From assembly GCA_947631955.1 (NCBI GenBank), contig CANRNJ010000014.1:1-64000 (forward strand): a stretch of 64,000 nt of DNA. Reading direction: 5' to 3'. The notes under the pieces were generated by a model, which saw nothing but the letters and a program-made list of their open reading frames with translations, was not told the DNA's origin and made no database searches. Source of the DNA: an uncultured Lachnospiraceae bacterium (GTDB lineage: Bacteria > Bacillota > Clostridia > Lachnospirales > Lachnospiraceae). Below, piece by piece: positions 25,418 through 34,398 of this stretch (positions within the stretch are counted from its first letter, which is position 1; every line of letters starts with the position of its first letter). The position numbers and the translations under genes were made by a program.

Positions 25418-26173
25418 ATGGGTAAAAAAAGGATGGCTATCGTGTTTGTTTTGGCAGGAATATTCTGCATATGTTACGGCCTTTTTGTGGCTATGGTCAA
25501 TTCGGGCAGCAGGTTTTATCTGATGTGGGCGGCGGCCGGTATCTGTCTGCTCGGATCTGCTTTTCTGGTTCATTTTGGCATGTGGGACAGGGCGCCGGTC
25601 ATAATAAAAAGAGCTCTGGCTGTGGGCCTTCTGGCAGGCGCGGCGCTGTTCGCCATAGTGGAAGGCTGCATTTTGAGCAGATTCCATGACAAAGGACGCA
25701 AGGATCTGGACTACATCATCGTGCTTGGGGCGCAGATCAAACCGGAAGGGCCAAGCCGGGTGCTGCAGTACAGACTGGATGCGGCCTATGATTATCTTAC
25801 GGAAAATAAGAGCGCCCTCTGCATCCTGTCGGGAGGACAGGGCAGGAACGAGCCCTGCTCGGAGGCGGAAGGCATGTACCGGTATCTTACGGATAAAGGG
25901 ATCGCGCCCCGGCGGCTGATTTTGGAAGATCGGTCCACAGACACTTCGGAAAATATAGCCTGCAGCATGGCTCTGATAGGCCGGACGGATGCGGGAGTAG
26001 GAATCGTGACAAACAATTTCCATGTGTTCCGCGGCGTCAGACTGGCCAAGGCGGCCGGATTGACGGACGTCTGCGGCATTGCCGCGCGTTCCGATCCGCT
26101 GTTTCAACTGAACAACATGGTAAGGGAATTTTTCGGAGTCGTGAAAGATACCGTGTGCGGCAATATGTTCTAG
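25418..26173 (+). CDS. DUF218 (YdcF/SanA-like) membrane protein
   Basis: A 251-residue protein with three N-terminal membrane helices (about 5-25, 32-52, 65-85) and a C-terminal DUF218 domain starting DYIIVLGAQIK and containing ILSGGQG and NNFHVFR. DUF218 proteins such as SanA and ElyC have been tied to envelope integrity, but their reaction is not established. ATG 25418 is preferred over ATG 25406 because GAGGTG lies six bases upstream of the former. Confidence 0.85.
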   Translation: MGKKRMAIVFVLAGIFCICYGLFVAMVNSGSRFYLMWAAAGICLLGSAFLVHFGMWDRAPVIIKRALAVGLLAGAALFAIVEGCILSRFHDKGRKDLDYIIVLGAQIKPEGPSRVLQYRLDAAYDYLTENKSALCILSGGQGRNEPCSEAEGMYRYLTDKGIAPRRLILEDRSTDTSENIACSMALIGRTDAGVGIVTNNFHVFRGVRLAKAAGLTDVCGIAARSDPLFQLNNMVREFFGVVKDTVCGNMF

Positions 26174-26215
26174 GCGGACGGGAACGAAAGGCAGGAACGA
26201 ATTGTGAACCGGCAC

Positions 26216-26244
26216 TTGGATTTAACTCTGCGGTGTGGTATCAT
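26216..26244 (+). promoter_or_regulatory. Promoter of the TPR lipoprotein gene
   Basis: TTGGAT (26216-26221), 17 bases, TATCAT (26239-26244), 22 bases before ATG 26267. Confidence 0.65.
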
Positions 26245-26266
26245 AGAAACAGGAGTATGCCGGAAG

Positions 26267-27340
26267 ATGAAGAAAGATAAACGAAAGAATGGTTTTCTTA
26301 ATAAGATACGGCGGATATTGCTGCCGGTTCTCGCAGGAGCGCTTACAGCAGGCTGCGGGGCGGATGAACAGCCAAGCTATATCCAACAGGGCATGGAAGC
26401 GGTCCAGTCGTTGGAGTACGAACAGGCGCTCAGTCTTTTTCAGGATGCACAGAGCGAAGGAGAGGATGAGCAGCTTGTCTACCGGGGCATGGGACTGGCT
26501 TATATGGGGCTCACGGAGTACGAGGACGCCATCGGCTGCTTAGAGGCGGCCCTGCACTGTGGAGGCAGCAGCGTGGAAGATGTGGATTTTGACATCAACT
26601 ATTATCTTGCCACGGCCTATTATAAGAACGGCCAGACGCAGGAGGCCCTTGATGCTTACAGCGCGATCCTGGCGCTGCGGCCCAGAGAAAAGAACGCCTA
26701 TTATCTGCGGGGCTGCGTGAAACTGTCGCAGGGTGATTTTGAAGCGGCACAGGCTGATTTTACTGCGGCCGTCGCGCTGGATGACAGGGATTATGACCAG
26801 ATGATCAGGATCTACATGGCGCTTGACGAGTACGGCTATAAGGATGCGGGCATGGTTTATCTTCAGGACGCTTTGACGGAGAACGAAAAGTCCATTTCGG
26901 ATTATGATATGGGGCGCATCTGCTACTATATGGGCGATTATGAGAACGCCCGCAATTATCTGACCAAACTCAAAACAGCCACCGATTACGGCGCGGCGCT
27001 GTATCTGGGCAGGACGTATGAGGCGCTGGGAGATTACAATTATGCGTCCGACATCTATGAAGGGTTCACGGAGAACGATCAGACCAAGGCGGAGATCTAT
27101 AATCAGCTCGGCCTGTGCAAGATGAAGATGAACGAATATGATGCGGCGCTTGCGGCTTTTCAGACGGCAATGAATATCGAGGACAACGGGATGATGCAGA
27201 CGCTTAAGTTTAATGAGATCGTTACCTATGAATATATGCATGACTATAAGACGGCGGCGACGCTTATGAGCAGTTATCTGCGTTCTTATCCGGATGATGC
27301 GGCGGCGGCGCGGGAATACGAGTTCTTGAAGACAAGGTAA
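26267..27340 (+). CDS. Tetratricopeptide-repeat lipoprotein
   Basis: The N-terminus has a charged segment, a hydrophobic stretch and the lipobox LTAGC, so the mature protein of about 330 residues is lipid-anchored outside the membrane. It then consists almost entirely of TPR units, for example YIQQGMEAVQSLEYEQALSL, FQDAQSEGEDEQLVYRGMGL and YNQLGLCKMKMNEYDAALAA. TPR lipoproteins act as scaffolds, but no partner is visible. ATG 26267 is chosen by the lipoprotein signal and AGGAG upstream. A 39-bp tandem repeat begins just after its stop codon. Confidence 0.85.
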   Translation: MKKDKRKNGFLNKIRRILLPVLAGALTAGCGADEQPSYIQQGMEAVQSLEYEQALSLFQDAQSEGEDEQLVYRGMGLAYMGLTEYEDAIGCLEAALHCGGSSVEDVDFDINYYLATAYYKNGQTQEALDAYSAILALRPREKNAYYLRGCVKLSQGDFEAAQADFTAAVALDDRDYDQMIRIYMALDEYGYKDAGMVYLQDALTENEKSISDYDMGRICYYMGDYENARNYLTKLKTATDYGAALYLGRTYEALGDYNYASDIYEGFTENDQTKAEIYNQLGLCKMKMNEYDAALAAFQTAMNIEDNGMMQTLKFNEIVTYEYMHDYKTAATLMSSYLRSYPDDAAAAREYEFLKTR

Positions 27341-27353
27341 GCTGCGGCGGGGT

Positions 27354-27470
27354 GCGGAAGAATCCGTAAAGACAGGACGGACACGGAAGCAGGCGGAAGA
27401 ATCCGTGAAGACAGGACAGGAACGGAAGCAGGCGGACGAATCTCCGAAGGCAGTCCGGACACGGAGAAAC
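27354..27470. repeat. 39-bp tandem repeat, three units
   Basis: Units at 27354-27392, 27393-27431 and 27432-27470 share GCGGAAGAATCCGTGAAGAC. The first two are close to identical, the third more diverged. The array starts 14 bases after the TPR lipoprotein stop and ends 21 bases before the next promoter. Confidence 0.85.
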
Positions 27471-27491
27471 GCGGACAAGTCGGAGATAAGA

Positions 27492-27520
27492 TTGACAAGG
27501 CATTGCACCGATGTTACTAT
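27492..27520 (+). promoter_or_regulatory. Promoter of the NUDIX-pyrF-pyrE operon
   Basis: Consensus TTGACA (27492-27497), 17 bases, TACTAT (27515-27520). No attenuator-type terminator or PyrR-like anti-terminator is visible in the 67-base leader. Confidence 0.8.
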
Positions 27521-27587
27521 TTTAGAAGATTTATTATTAGGATCTGCTTATAAACATAATCTATTGTAAGGAAGGTACGGTAGCGGC

Positions 27588-27998
27588 ATGGGGAATGGAA
27601 ATACTTTCATACGGGTAAAAGGCATCATTAAGAAAAATAACAAGTATCTGCTGGTCAAGAGATGGGTGGACGACCGTATCCCGGACCCCTTTGTGTGGGA
27701 GTTTATCGATGCGGAAGTGCAGCATGGCGAGTGCCCGGACGACGCGGTCCACAGAGCGATCAGGGAACTGTTGTCCATAGAAGGCGATATTGAGAAGATC
27801 GAATATGTCTGGTCCAGTCTGTTGGGCGATACTCATTGCGTGGGCATCGCGTATCTCTGTTCCATCACGGAGGAGAACGAGGCCAACATCGTATTGCCCG
27901 AAGAGTACGGCGATTATGCGTGGGTGTCCAGAGAGGAATTTCCTTATTATATTGAAAACCAGTATGTTCTTCAGGATCTGGAAGGAAAAGAGTTATGA
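27588..27998 (+). CDS. NUDIX-fold protein with a degenerate Nudix box
   Basis: The 136-residue product has the length and fold pattern of NUDIX hydrolases (FIRVKGIIKKNNKYLLVKRW at the start). The catalytic box, normally G-x5-E-x7-REU-x-EE-x-GU, here reads DAEVQHGECPDDAV then HRAIRELLSIEG: the leading glycine and both metal-binding glutamates after REL are changed. Catalysis is therefore doubtful and the protein may be a sensor or scaffold. Its stop overlaps the pyrF start by four bases (ATGA), so it is translated together with pyrimidine-synthesis genes. Confidence 0.78.
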   Translation: MGNGNTFIRVKGIIKKNNKYLLVKRWVDDRIPDPFVWEFIDAEVQHGECPDDAVHRAIRELLSIEGDIEKIEYVWSSLLGDTHCVGIAYLCSITEENEANIVLPEEYGDYAWVSREEFPYYIENQYVLQDLEGKEL

Positions 27999-28945
27999 TA
28001 AATAAGCTTGTTGAGAAGATCAAAAAAACGCAGGCGCCTATCGTGGTGGGACTGGATCCTTCCATGAAATTTGTTCCTGAACAGATCCAGAAACGGGCGT
28101 TTGCCGAATACGGGGAAACGATGAAGGGCGCGGCGGAGGCCATCTGGCAGTACAATAAAGCCATCGTGGACGCCGTTTACGATCTTATCCCCGCGGTCAA
28201 GCCGCAGATCGCCATGTATGAGCAGTTTGGCGTTGAGGGACTGGCCGCGTTTCAGAAAACGGTGGAATACTGCCGACAGAAGGATCTGATCGTTATCGGC
28301 GATGTAAAGCGCGGCGACATCGGTTCTACGTCCGAAGCGTATGCGGCGGGGCATCTGGGGAAGGTCACAGTGGGAAATACGGTCTGCCGGGGATTCGACG
28401 AGGACTTCGCGACCGTCAATCCTTATCTGGGCTCCGACGGGGTCAAGCCGTTCATCAAGGTATGTCAGGAAGAGAAAAAAGGGATCTTCGTTCTCGTCAA
28501 GACTTCCAATCCGAGCAGCGGTGAATTTCAGGACCGTCTGACGGCGGACGATAAGGAGAGCGGTAAAATGCGTCCGCTTTATGAGATCGTCGGCGAACAT
28601 GTGGCCGAGTGGGGAGAAACCTGTATGGGCGATTCCTACAGCTATGTGGGGGCCGTTGTGGGAGCGACTTATCCCGAACAGGGACGTATCCTGCGGGATA
28701 TCATGCCGAAAGCGTATATTCTGGTTCCGGGTTACGGCGCGCAGGGCGGTAAAGGCGCGGATCTGGTACATTTCTTTAACAAAGACGGGCTGGGCGCCAT
28801 CGTCAATTCTTCAAGAGGCATCATCGCGGCGTATCAGCAGGAACAGTATGCAAAATACGGCGCGGAGAATTTTGCGGACGCCTCGCGGGCGGCGGTGCTC
28901 GCCATGAAAGAAGATATCGATCAGGCCCTTGCGGCAAGAGGATAG
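27995..28945 (+). CDS. pyrF: Orotidine 5'-phosphate decarboxylase
   Basis: PyrF converts OMP to UMP, the last step of de novo pyrimidine synthesis. The 316-residue length and the sequences VVGLDPSMKFVP and GDVKRGDIGSTSEAYA mark the longer, type-2 form found in Clostridia. The catalytic Asp-x-Lys lies in the DVKRGD motif. It is coupled to the NUDIX gene upstream and followed 13 bases later by pyrE. Confidence 0.95.
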   Translation: MINKLVEKIKKTQAPIVVGLDPSMKFVPEQIQKRAFAEYGETMKGAAEAIWQYNKAIVDAVYDLIPAVKPQIAMYEQFGVEGLAAFQKTVEYCRQKDLIVIGDVKRGDIGSTSEAYAAGHLGKVTVGNTVCRGFDEDFATVNPYLGSDGVKPFIKVCQEEKKGIFVLVKTSNPSSGEFQDRLTADDKESGKMRPLYEIVGEHVAEWGETCMGDSYSYVGAVVGATYPEQGRILRDIMPKAYILVPGYGAQGGKGADLVHFFNKDGLGAIVNSSRGIIAAYQQEQYAKYGAENFADASRAAVLAMKEDIDQALAARG

Positions 28946-28958
28946 AAGGAGCGGGAAG

Positions 28959-29645
28959 ATGGAGCAGTACAAACAGGAATTTATCGAGTTTATGTTGGAC
29001 AGCCAAGTGCTCAAATTTGGGGATTTCACGTTGAAGAGCGGCAGAAGATCGCCCTTTTTCATGAATGCGGGCGCCTATGTGACGGGCTCGCAGCTGCGCC
29101 GGCTGGGAGAATATTATGCGAAAGCGATCCACGACCGGTACGGTCTGGACTTCGACGTTCTGTTTGGCCCGTCCTATAAAGGGATCCCCCTTTCCGTGGC
29201 GACAGCGATGGCGATCAGCGAATTGTATGGAAAAGAGATCCGCTATTGTTCCAACCGCAAGGAGATCAAAGATCACGGCGATAAGGGCATCCTGCTGGGC
29301 AGTAAGCTGAAAGACGGCGACAGGGTGGTCATTGTCGAGGATGTGACGACTTCCGGCAAATCCATCGAAGAAACGTTCCCGATACTGAAAAGTCAGGCGG
29401 ATGTGGAGATCAAAGGTCTGATCGTATCCCTGAACAGGATGGAACGCGGGTTGGACAGCGATCAGGGCGCGCTGGAGGAGATCCGGGATAAGTATGGCTT
29501 TGAAACGGGCGCTATCGTGACGATGGAAGAAGTGGTGGACCGTCTGTACAACAAGCCGTACAAAGGAACGATATATATTGACGATACATTAAAGAGTGCG
29601 ATTGACGCATACTATGAGCAGTACGGAGCCAGAAAGGAAGCATAG
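28959..29645 (+). CDS. pyrE: Orotate phosphoribosyltransferase
   Basis: PyrE attaches ribose phosphate from PRPP to orotate. The 228-residue protein has FGDFTLKSGRRSPFF near the start, the GPSYKGIPL loop, and the PRPP signature VVIVEDVTTSGKS. ATG 28959 follows AAGGAGCGGG. It is the third gene of the NUDIX-pyrF-pyrE operon. Confidence 0.95.
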   Translation: MEQYKQEFIEFMLDSQVLKFGDFTLKSGRRSPFFMNAGAYVTGSQLRRLGEYYAKAIHDRYGLDFDVLFGPSYKGIPLSVATAMAISELYGKEIRYCSNRKEIKDHGDKGILLGSKLKDGDRVVIVEDVTTSGKSIEETFPILKSQADVEIKGLIVSLNRMERGLDSDQGALEEIRDKYGFETGAIVTMEEVVDRLYNKPYKGTIYIDDTLKSAIDAYYEQYGARKEA

Positions 29646-29649
29646 AAAA

Positions 29650-29802
29650 ATGGAAGAAAAGATTTATAAGGTAATGGGCGGATCCGGAGCGTTGGGGATC
29701 GCAGTCGGCGTAGTGGTACTGGTGGTCGGCGCGGCGAGCGGGATCCTGTTGATCATCAGCGGAGCAAAGCTGTTGGCGGGAAGAAACAAGATCTTATTCT
29801 AA
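29650..29802 (+). CDS. Small single-span membrane protein
   Basis: A 50-residue product beginning MEEKIYKVMGGSGALGIAVG, with a glycine-rich hydrophobic span at about 10-40 and the basic end LLAGRNKILF. It starts five bases after the pyrE stop with AAGGAA upstream, and so is probably co-transcribed. I do not recognise a named family; similar short Gly-rich peptides are common in Lachnospiraceae. Confidence 0.65.
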   Translation: MEEKIYKVMGGSGALGIAVGVVVLVVGAASGILLIISGAKLLAGRNKILF

Positions 29803-29884
29803 AGAGTAGGGCAAAGTACGGATGGGTGTTTTCGGTCATACGAAGATACCCATTTCAAACTTTTGGCGGCATGAAGGAGTGGAC

Positions 29885-30205
29885 ATGGCAAAAAAGAACA
29901 GTTATATGTTTACCAATAAACAGCATACGCAGAAAGGCATTATGTCCACGATCCTTGGGGTGATCTCTCTGGTAACTCTGGCGTACGCCGTTTTGATGAG
30001 TTACTTTAAGTCGGGGGACATTCCCAGACAGTATGGCGCGGCGGCTATGCTTGTCATGATCTTTGCTTTCGCGGGGATCCTGTTAGGGGTGGTTTCCAAA
30101 TCGGAAAAGGACAAATTCTATCTGTTCTCGTATCTTGGGATCGCTCTCAATGTTTTGGCGCTGGCGGTGATCAGCATCATTCTTTACGCAGGCGCTTACG
30201 CGTGA
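29885..30205 (+). CDS. DUF6142-like membrane protein
   Basis: A 106-residue protein starting MAKKNSYMFTNKQHTQKGIM with three predicted membrane helices (about 22-42, 55-75, 82-104). The short basic N-terminus followed by three helices fits the DUF6142 family of Clostridia, whose function is unknown. ATG 29885 has AAGGAG seven bases upstream; an upstream in-frame start at 29822 lacks one. Confidence 0.75.
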   Translation: MAKKNSYMFTNKQHTQKGIMSTILGVISLVTLAYAVLMSYFKSGDIPRQYGAAAMLVMIFAFAGILLGVVSKSEKDKFYLFSYLGIALNVLALAVISIILYAGAYA

Positions 30206-30303
30206 TGCCCGGAGAAACGGACGACAACGATTCGGCAGGGATTTTTACGGGATTTTTTGAAAGATTTTCAGCAGGGATTTTTGAAGGATTTTTCGGAGGG
30301 ATT

Positions 30304-32508
30304 ATGGAAGATCTGTATATTTCGGAGGAAGACAGGAAAGATCTGGAAACGGAGCGCTATGCGCTTGCCATAGAAAGGATCCGGGCGGCGGCGGACGAAT
30401 CCGTATGTGAGGAACGGATACAGGCGTATTTTTGCCGTATGGCAAAGTTCGTCCTCTTAATGGATGAGGCATGGGAAACTGTGGCGAGCGGAAAACTGCG
30501 CCGTATGACTCTTGAGGAACTGCAGGAATTTAATCACCGGTTATATGAAGATATCCTGCCGGAAAATTATGAGAAAAGTTATGCGGACCCGGATTATGCC
30601 ACAGATCGACTGGGTAAGTCAATGGGACCGATGCTGTCCTTTCTCTATGCGGAACTGCGGGGAATGATACCGGCGGCCTTTGAACAGAATCGTTTTGACA
30701 TGGTGATACGAGCCGAACTGCTGCTTGAAGTGTATCAGGAATTTACGAGCGCGGCACAGGAAACCGGACAACGTGCGGACGGAGCGGAGCGCGCGGGAGA
30801 AACTGCGGCCGGGGAGAAAGTCCCGGATGCCGTTCCCGATCCGGAGGATATCCGGCAGATCCTGTATTGGTATGTGAGCGATTATTATGAAACGGCCTTT
30901 CTTGACCGGACGGAGAATCAGCTGTGCCCGTCCAGAGATTTTGCCCGCAGCATCGTTATGGACAGTGATTTGGACGATCTGCGGTACCTGTATTATTACG
31001 GGGAATATGTCACGGAGAGCGAACTGCGGACCGCCGCGCATTTAAACAGGATGCCAAAAGAGCGGATCAGGCTGATGGCGGATACTTATACGGAAGGATA
31101 CCGGATCGGATTTGAGGCCGGCAGCAAAGATATCTCCATCAAAAAAACGGTGAATATACGCTATGCACTGGGCTTCGAACGCCTGATCAGACAGGCGGTG
31201 ATCAATTTTGACCAAATGGGTCTAAAAACTGTGGTCTACCGAGCGGGATCCAATATTTTTCAGGGAAGAAGCGTCAACAAGAACGGATTCTTCGGGGCAG
31301 ATCCGAACAAACAGTTTGATTATGACCACAGGGAGGATCAGGCGCTTTTCCTTGATAAGCCGTTGGTGGAACGCAGACTGGCGTGCATGAAGAACGCCTA
31401 TGAGCGGTATAAGGCGGAAGCTGCGGTATTCGGCGGCCCTGCGGTGATGGAGATATTTGGGGAGAAGCCTTTTGTCCCCGTGGCGAAAGAAAGCGCCTGC
31501 AGGCTGAGCGATAAACAGCAGAAGCTGTCCGTGGAATACTCCTCCAAAGCGGGAACGCTGCAGAACGAGTACATCCCCGGCGAGGAGAGGAGTTTTACGA
31601 TCATTGCCTTCCCGGTCCCGGATATCGGTGAGCGCTACGAGGAGATCTTTGACGATATCGTGCGGATCAACACGCTGGATTACAAATTGTATCAGGGGAT
31701 CCAGCAAAAGATCATCGATGCGTTGGATCAGGGAGTGACCGTATCGGTCAAAGGAAGAGGAGCCAACAGAACGGACATGACGATCGCCCTGCACAGGCTC
31801 AGCGACCCGGCGAAAGAAACGAATTTTGAAAACTGCGTGGCGGATGTGAACATTCCGGTGGGAGAAGTCTTCACGTCCCCCGTTCTTGCAGGGACGAGCG
31901 GAACGCTCCACGTTACGCGGGTGTTCCTGAACGGACTGGAATACAAAGATCTGTGGATCCGTTTTGAGGACGGTATGACCGCGGATTACGGCTGCGCCAA
32001 TTTTCCGGATGAAAAAGAGAACCGTAAGTACATCAAGGACAATGTGCTTTTTCATCATGACGCCCTCCCGATCGGGGAGTTCGCTATAGGGACCAACACG
32101 ACGGCCTATGTGGCGGCCCGCAGATACGGCATCGAAGATAAGATGCCGATCCTGATCGCCGAAAAGACAGGACCCCATTTCGCGGTAGGCGACACCTGTT
32201 ATTCCCACGCCGAAAATGTGCGGGTGTTTAATCCGGACGGCAAGGAGATCATCGCAAAGGATAATGAAGTGTCACTTTTGCGTGACACGGATGTCAACAA
32301 GGCGTATTTCCAGTGCCACACGGATATTACCATCCCTTATGACGAATTGGGAGAGATTTCAGTGTTGACTGGATCGGGAGAGCGCATTTTCATTATCCAA
32401 AACGGTCAATTTGTTCTGGAAGGATGCGGGGAGCTGAATAAGCCGTTCGAGGAACAGGAACAGGCTGCAAAGAGGAGCGTATGCGGGCGGGAACGGGCAA
32501 TGCCGTAA
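30304..32508 (+). CDS. M29-type aminopeptidase with long N-terminal domain
   Basis: The C-terminal 330 residues match M29 metallo-aminopeptidases (AmpS/PepS). The metal-binding residues lie in IPVGEVFTSPV, PIGEFAIGTN and EKTGPHFAVGDTCYSH, and the active-site region includes HTDITIPYDEL. The N-terminal 370 residues form an additional all-helical domain found only in Clostridia versions. ATG 30304 is chosen because the family begins MEDLYISEEDR and GGAGGG lies just upstream. The frame is open back to 30202, but those 34 codons are a low-complexity TTTTT-rich tandem repeat (30227-30300). Total length is 734 residues. Confidence 0.82.
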   Translation: MEDLYISEEDRKDLETERYALAIERIRAAADESVCEERIQAYFCRMAKFVLLMDEAWETVASGKLRRMTLEELQEFNHRLYEDILPENYEKSYADPDYATDRLGKSMGPMLSFLYAELRGMIPAAFEQNRFDMVIRAELLLEVYQEFTSAAQETGQRADGAERAGETAAGEKVPDAVPDPEDIRQILYWYVSDYYETAFLDRTENQLCPSRDFARSIVMDSDLDDLRYLYYYGEYVTESELRTAAHLNRMPKERIRLMADTYTEGYRIGFEAGSKDISIKKTVNIRYALGFERLIRQAVINFDQMGLKTVVYRAGSNIFQGRSVNKNGFFGADPNKQFDYDHREDQALFLDKPLVERRLACMKNAYERYKAEAAVFGGPAVMEIFGEKPFVPVAKESACRLSDKQQKLSVEYSSKAGTLQNEYIPGEERSFTIIAFPVPDIGERYEEIFDDIVRINTLDYKLYQGIQQKIIDALDQGVTVSVKGRGANRTDMTIALHRLSDPAKETNFENCVADVNIPVGEVFTSPVLAGTSGTLHVTRVFLNGLEYKDLWIRFEDGMTADYGCANFPDEKENRKYIKDNVLFHHDALPIGEFAIGTNTTAYVAARRYGIEDKMPILIAEKTGPHFAVGDTCYSHAENVRVFNPDGKEIIAKDNEVSLLRDTDVNKAYFQCHTDITIPYDELGEISVLTGSGERIFIIQNGQFVLEGCGELNKPFEEQEQAAKRSVCGRERAMP

Positions 32509-32574
32509 CGCACAGGCCGCAGACAAAAGAAAAGCATAAATCATAAATAAAGGGTAAATAAAGGAAAAGAATAG

Positions 32575-32603
32575 TTGCGTATTGACGGGAAATCTAGTAC
32601 ACT
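32575..32603 (+). promoter_or_regulatory. purE operon promoter
   Basis: TTGCGT (32575-32580), 17 bases, TACACT (32598-32603), followed in the leader by a CCACAA-GATG-TTGTGG hairpin (32629-32644) ending ten bases before GAAGGAGG. No purine riboswitch core is recognisable. Confidence 0.6.
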
Positions 32604-32668
32604 GATTATGGATATTACTCTGCATTGCCACAAGATGTTGTGGTGAGTATGACGAAGGAGGATAAAGC

Positions 32669-33178
32669 ATGGCACAGGTTGGTATTGTGATGGGCAGCGA
32701 CTCGGATATGCCCGTTATGGCTAAGGCGGCGGATATATTGGAAGATCTGGGGATCTCTTATGAAATGACCATTATTTCGGCGCACAGGGAGCCGGATGTG
32801 TTTTTTGAGTATGCCAAAAGCGCGGAGAGCAGAGGGCTCAAAGTGATCATTGCGGGTGCGGGCAAAGCGGCGCATCTTCCCGGAATGTGCGCGGCCATCT
32901 TTCCGCTTCCGGTGATCGGCGTTCCCATGAAAACATCCGATCTGGGCGGTGTGGATTCCCTTTATTCTATCGTGCAGATGCCGTCCGGCGTTCCGGTTGC
33001 CACCGTGGCGATCGGCGGAGGGCAGAACGCGGGCATCCTTGCGGCAAAGATCCTTGCCGTGTCTGACAGCGCCCTGCTGCAGAAGTTGAAAGACTATACG
33101 CAGAGCCTGAAAGAGAGCGTGCAGAAGAAAGATGCCGAATTGAAAAAGGTGGGATACCGCAATTATCCTTCCAACTGA
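32669..33178 (+). CDS. purE: N5-carboxyaminoimidazole ribonucleotide mutase
   Basis: PurE moves the carboxylate of N5-CAIR to C4, giving CAIR in purine synthesis. The 169-residue product shows the class I signature GIVMGSDSDMPVM, SAHREPD and the AGAGKAAHLPGM loop with the catalytic His. A strong AGGAGG precedes ATG 32669. It heads the purE-purM-purN-purD cluster. Confidence 0.96.
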   Translation: MAQVGIVMGSDSDMPVMAKAADILEDLGISYEMTIISAHREPDVFFEYAKSAESRGLKVIIAGAGKAAHLPGMCAAIFPLPVIGVPMKTSDLGGVDSLYSIVQMPSGVPVATVAIGGGQNAGILAAKILAVSDSALLQKLKDYTQSLKESVQKKDAELKKVGYRNYPSN

Positions 33179-33189
33179 TCCGGGAATAT

Positions 33190-33325
33190 ACTGTTTATAA
33201 CAGAACATATTATAACAGAGCATATGATGCATGGGATATACGGCATCATGAAACACGCGGTATTACGGGATACATGATATCACCGGATACGCGGTATCAC
33301 GGAATATACAAGATCACGATATATG
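33190..33325. repeat. Degenerate short repeats between purE and purM
   Basis: TATAACAGAACATAT is repeated with a 15-base period from 33196, and ACGCGGTAT recurs at 33255 and 33289 (34-base period) within similar flanks. The units GGATAC/ATCACGG resemble the codons at the end of purE. No gene is present in this 157-base gap; the purM ribosome site follows immediately. Confidence 0.55.
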
Positions 33326-33335
33326 GAGGTAAGAC

Positions 33336-34361
33336 ATGGATTACAAGACAGCGGGCGTTGACATTGAAGCCGGTTATCGGGCGGTCGAATTGATGAAGAG
33401 CCATGTGAAGACAACGATGCGGCCGGAAGTGCTGGGCGGGCTCGGCGGATTTTCGGGGGCCTTTTCACTGGCGAAGATCAAGGAGATGGAAGAGCCCGTT
33501 CTGTTGTCCGGTACGGACGGCGTGGGAACCAAGATCAAACTGGCGTTCCTGATGGATAAGCATGACACGGTCGGTATCGACTGTGTGGCGATGTGCGTCA
33601 ACGACGTTGTGTGCGCAGGCGCGGAGCCGCTGTTCTTTCTGGATTACATAGCATGCGGCAGGAATTATCCCGACAAGATCGCGTCCATCGTCAAGGGCGT
33701 GGCGGAAGGCTGCAGGCAGGCCGGGGCGGCCCTGATCGGCGGCGAAACGGCGGAACATCCGGGCCTGATGCCGGAGGACGAGTATGACCTTGCGGGGTTT
33801 GCGGTAGGCGTGGCCGACCGCCGCGATCTGATCACGGGGGAACATATCCGGGAATCGGACGCGCTGATCGGGATCGCTTCGTCAGGCGTGCACAGCAACG
33901 GTTTCTCTCTGGTGCGCAAAGTATTTGACATGACCAAAGAAAGTCTGGACACCTATTATGCAGAACTGGGCGCGACGCTCGGCGAAACGCTGCTGACTCC
34001 CACAAGGATCTATGTGAAAGCGCTTAAGGCCGTGCGCGATGCGGGCGTGGTCATCAAGGGGTGCAGTCATATAACGGGCGGCGGCTTTTACGAGAACATT
34101 CCGAGGATGCTGCCGGAAGGGACAGCGGCCGTAGTGCACAAGGACAGTTATCCGGTGCCGCCGATCTTCACCCTTTTGCAGGAAAAAGGAAAGTTGGAAG
34201 AAAAGATGATGTACAATACCTACAACATGGGATTGGGCATGGTGCTTGCCGTAGATCCTGCGGATGCGGACAGAACGATCAAGGCGCTGAAAGAGGCGGG
34301 GGAAAAAGCGTATGCAGTCGGCGAGGTCGTCCCCGGCAGAAAGGAAGCGATCGTGTGCTGA
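33336..34361 (+). CDS. purM: Phosphoribosylformylglycinamidine cyclo-ligase (AIR synthetase)
   Basis: PurM closes the imidazole ring, turning FGAM to AIR with ATP. The 341-residue protein starts [17 protein letters not shown] and contains [32 protein letters not shown] and the glycine-rich [14 protein letters not shown] lies seven bases ahead of the start. The next gene, purN, begins 37 bases after its stop. Confidence 0.96.
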   Translation: MDYKTAGVDIEAGYRAVELMKSHVKTTMRPEVLGGLGGFSGAFSLAKIKEMEEPVLLSGTDGVGTKIKLAFLMDKHDTVGIDCVAMCVNDVVCAGAEPLFFLDYIACGRNYPDKIASIVKGVAEGCRQAGAALIGGETAEHPGLMPEDEYDLAGFAVGVADRRDLITGEHIRESDALIGIASSGVHSNGFSLVRKVFDMTKESLDTYYAELGATLGETLLTPTRIYVKALKAVRDAGVVIKGCSHITGGGFYENIPRMLPEGTAAVVHKDSYPVPPIFTLLQEKGKLEEKMMYNTYNMGLGMVLAVDPADADRTIKALKEAGEKAYAVGEVVPGRKEAIVC

Positions 34362-34398
34362 GCGGGCCGGTACCGCACGAGCGCAGGGGTACGACAAA

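Noticed and set aside
27354..27470. Regular 39-bp repeats that could be taken for a CRISPR array
   Set aside because: Units abut with no unique spacers, and no cas genes occur in the window. The same applies to the arrays at 23.6 and 45.1 kb.
32604..32668. Possible purine riboswitch or PurR site ahead of purE
   Set aside because: The leader is only about 60 bases, with one small hairpin. It has none of the conserved purine-aptamer core or PurBox pairs that I could identify.
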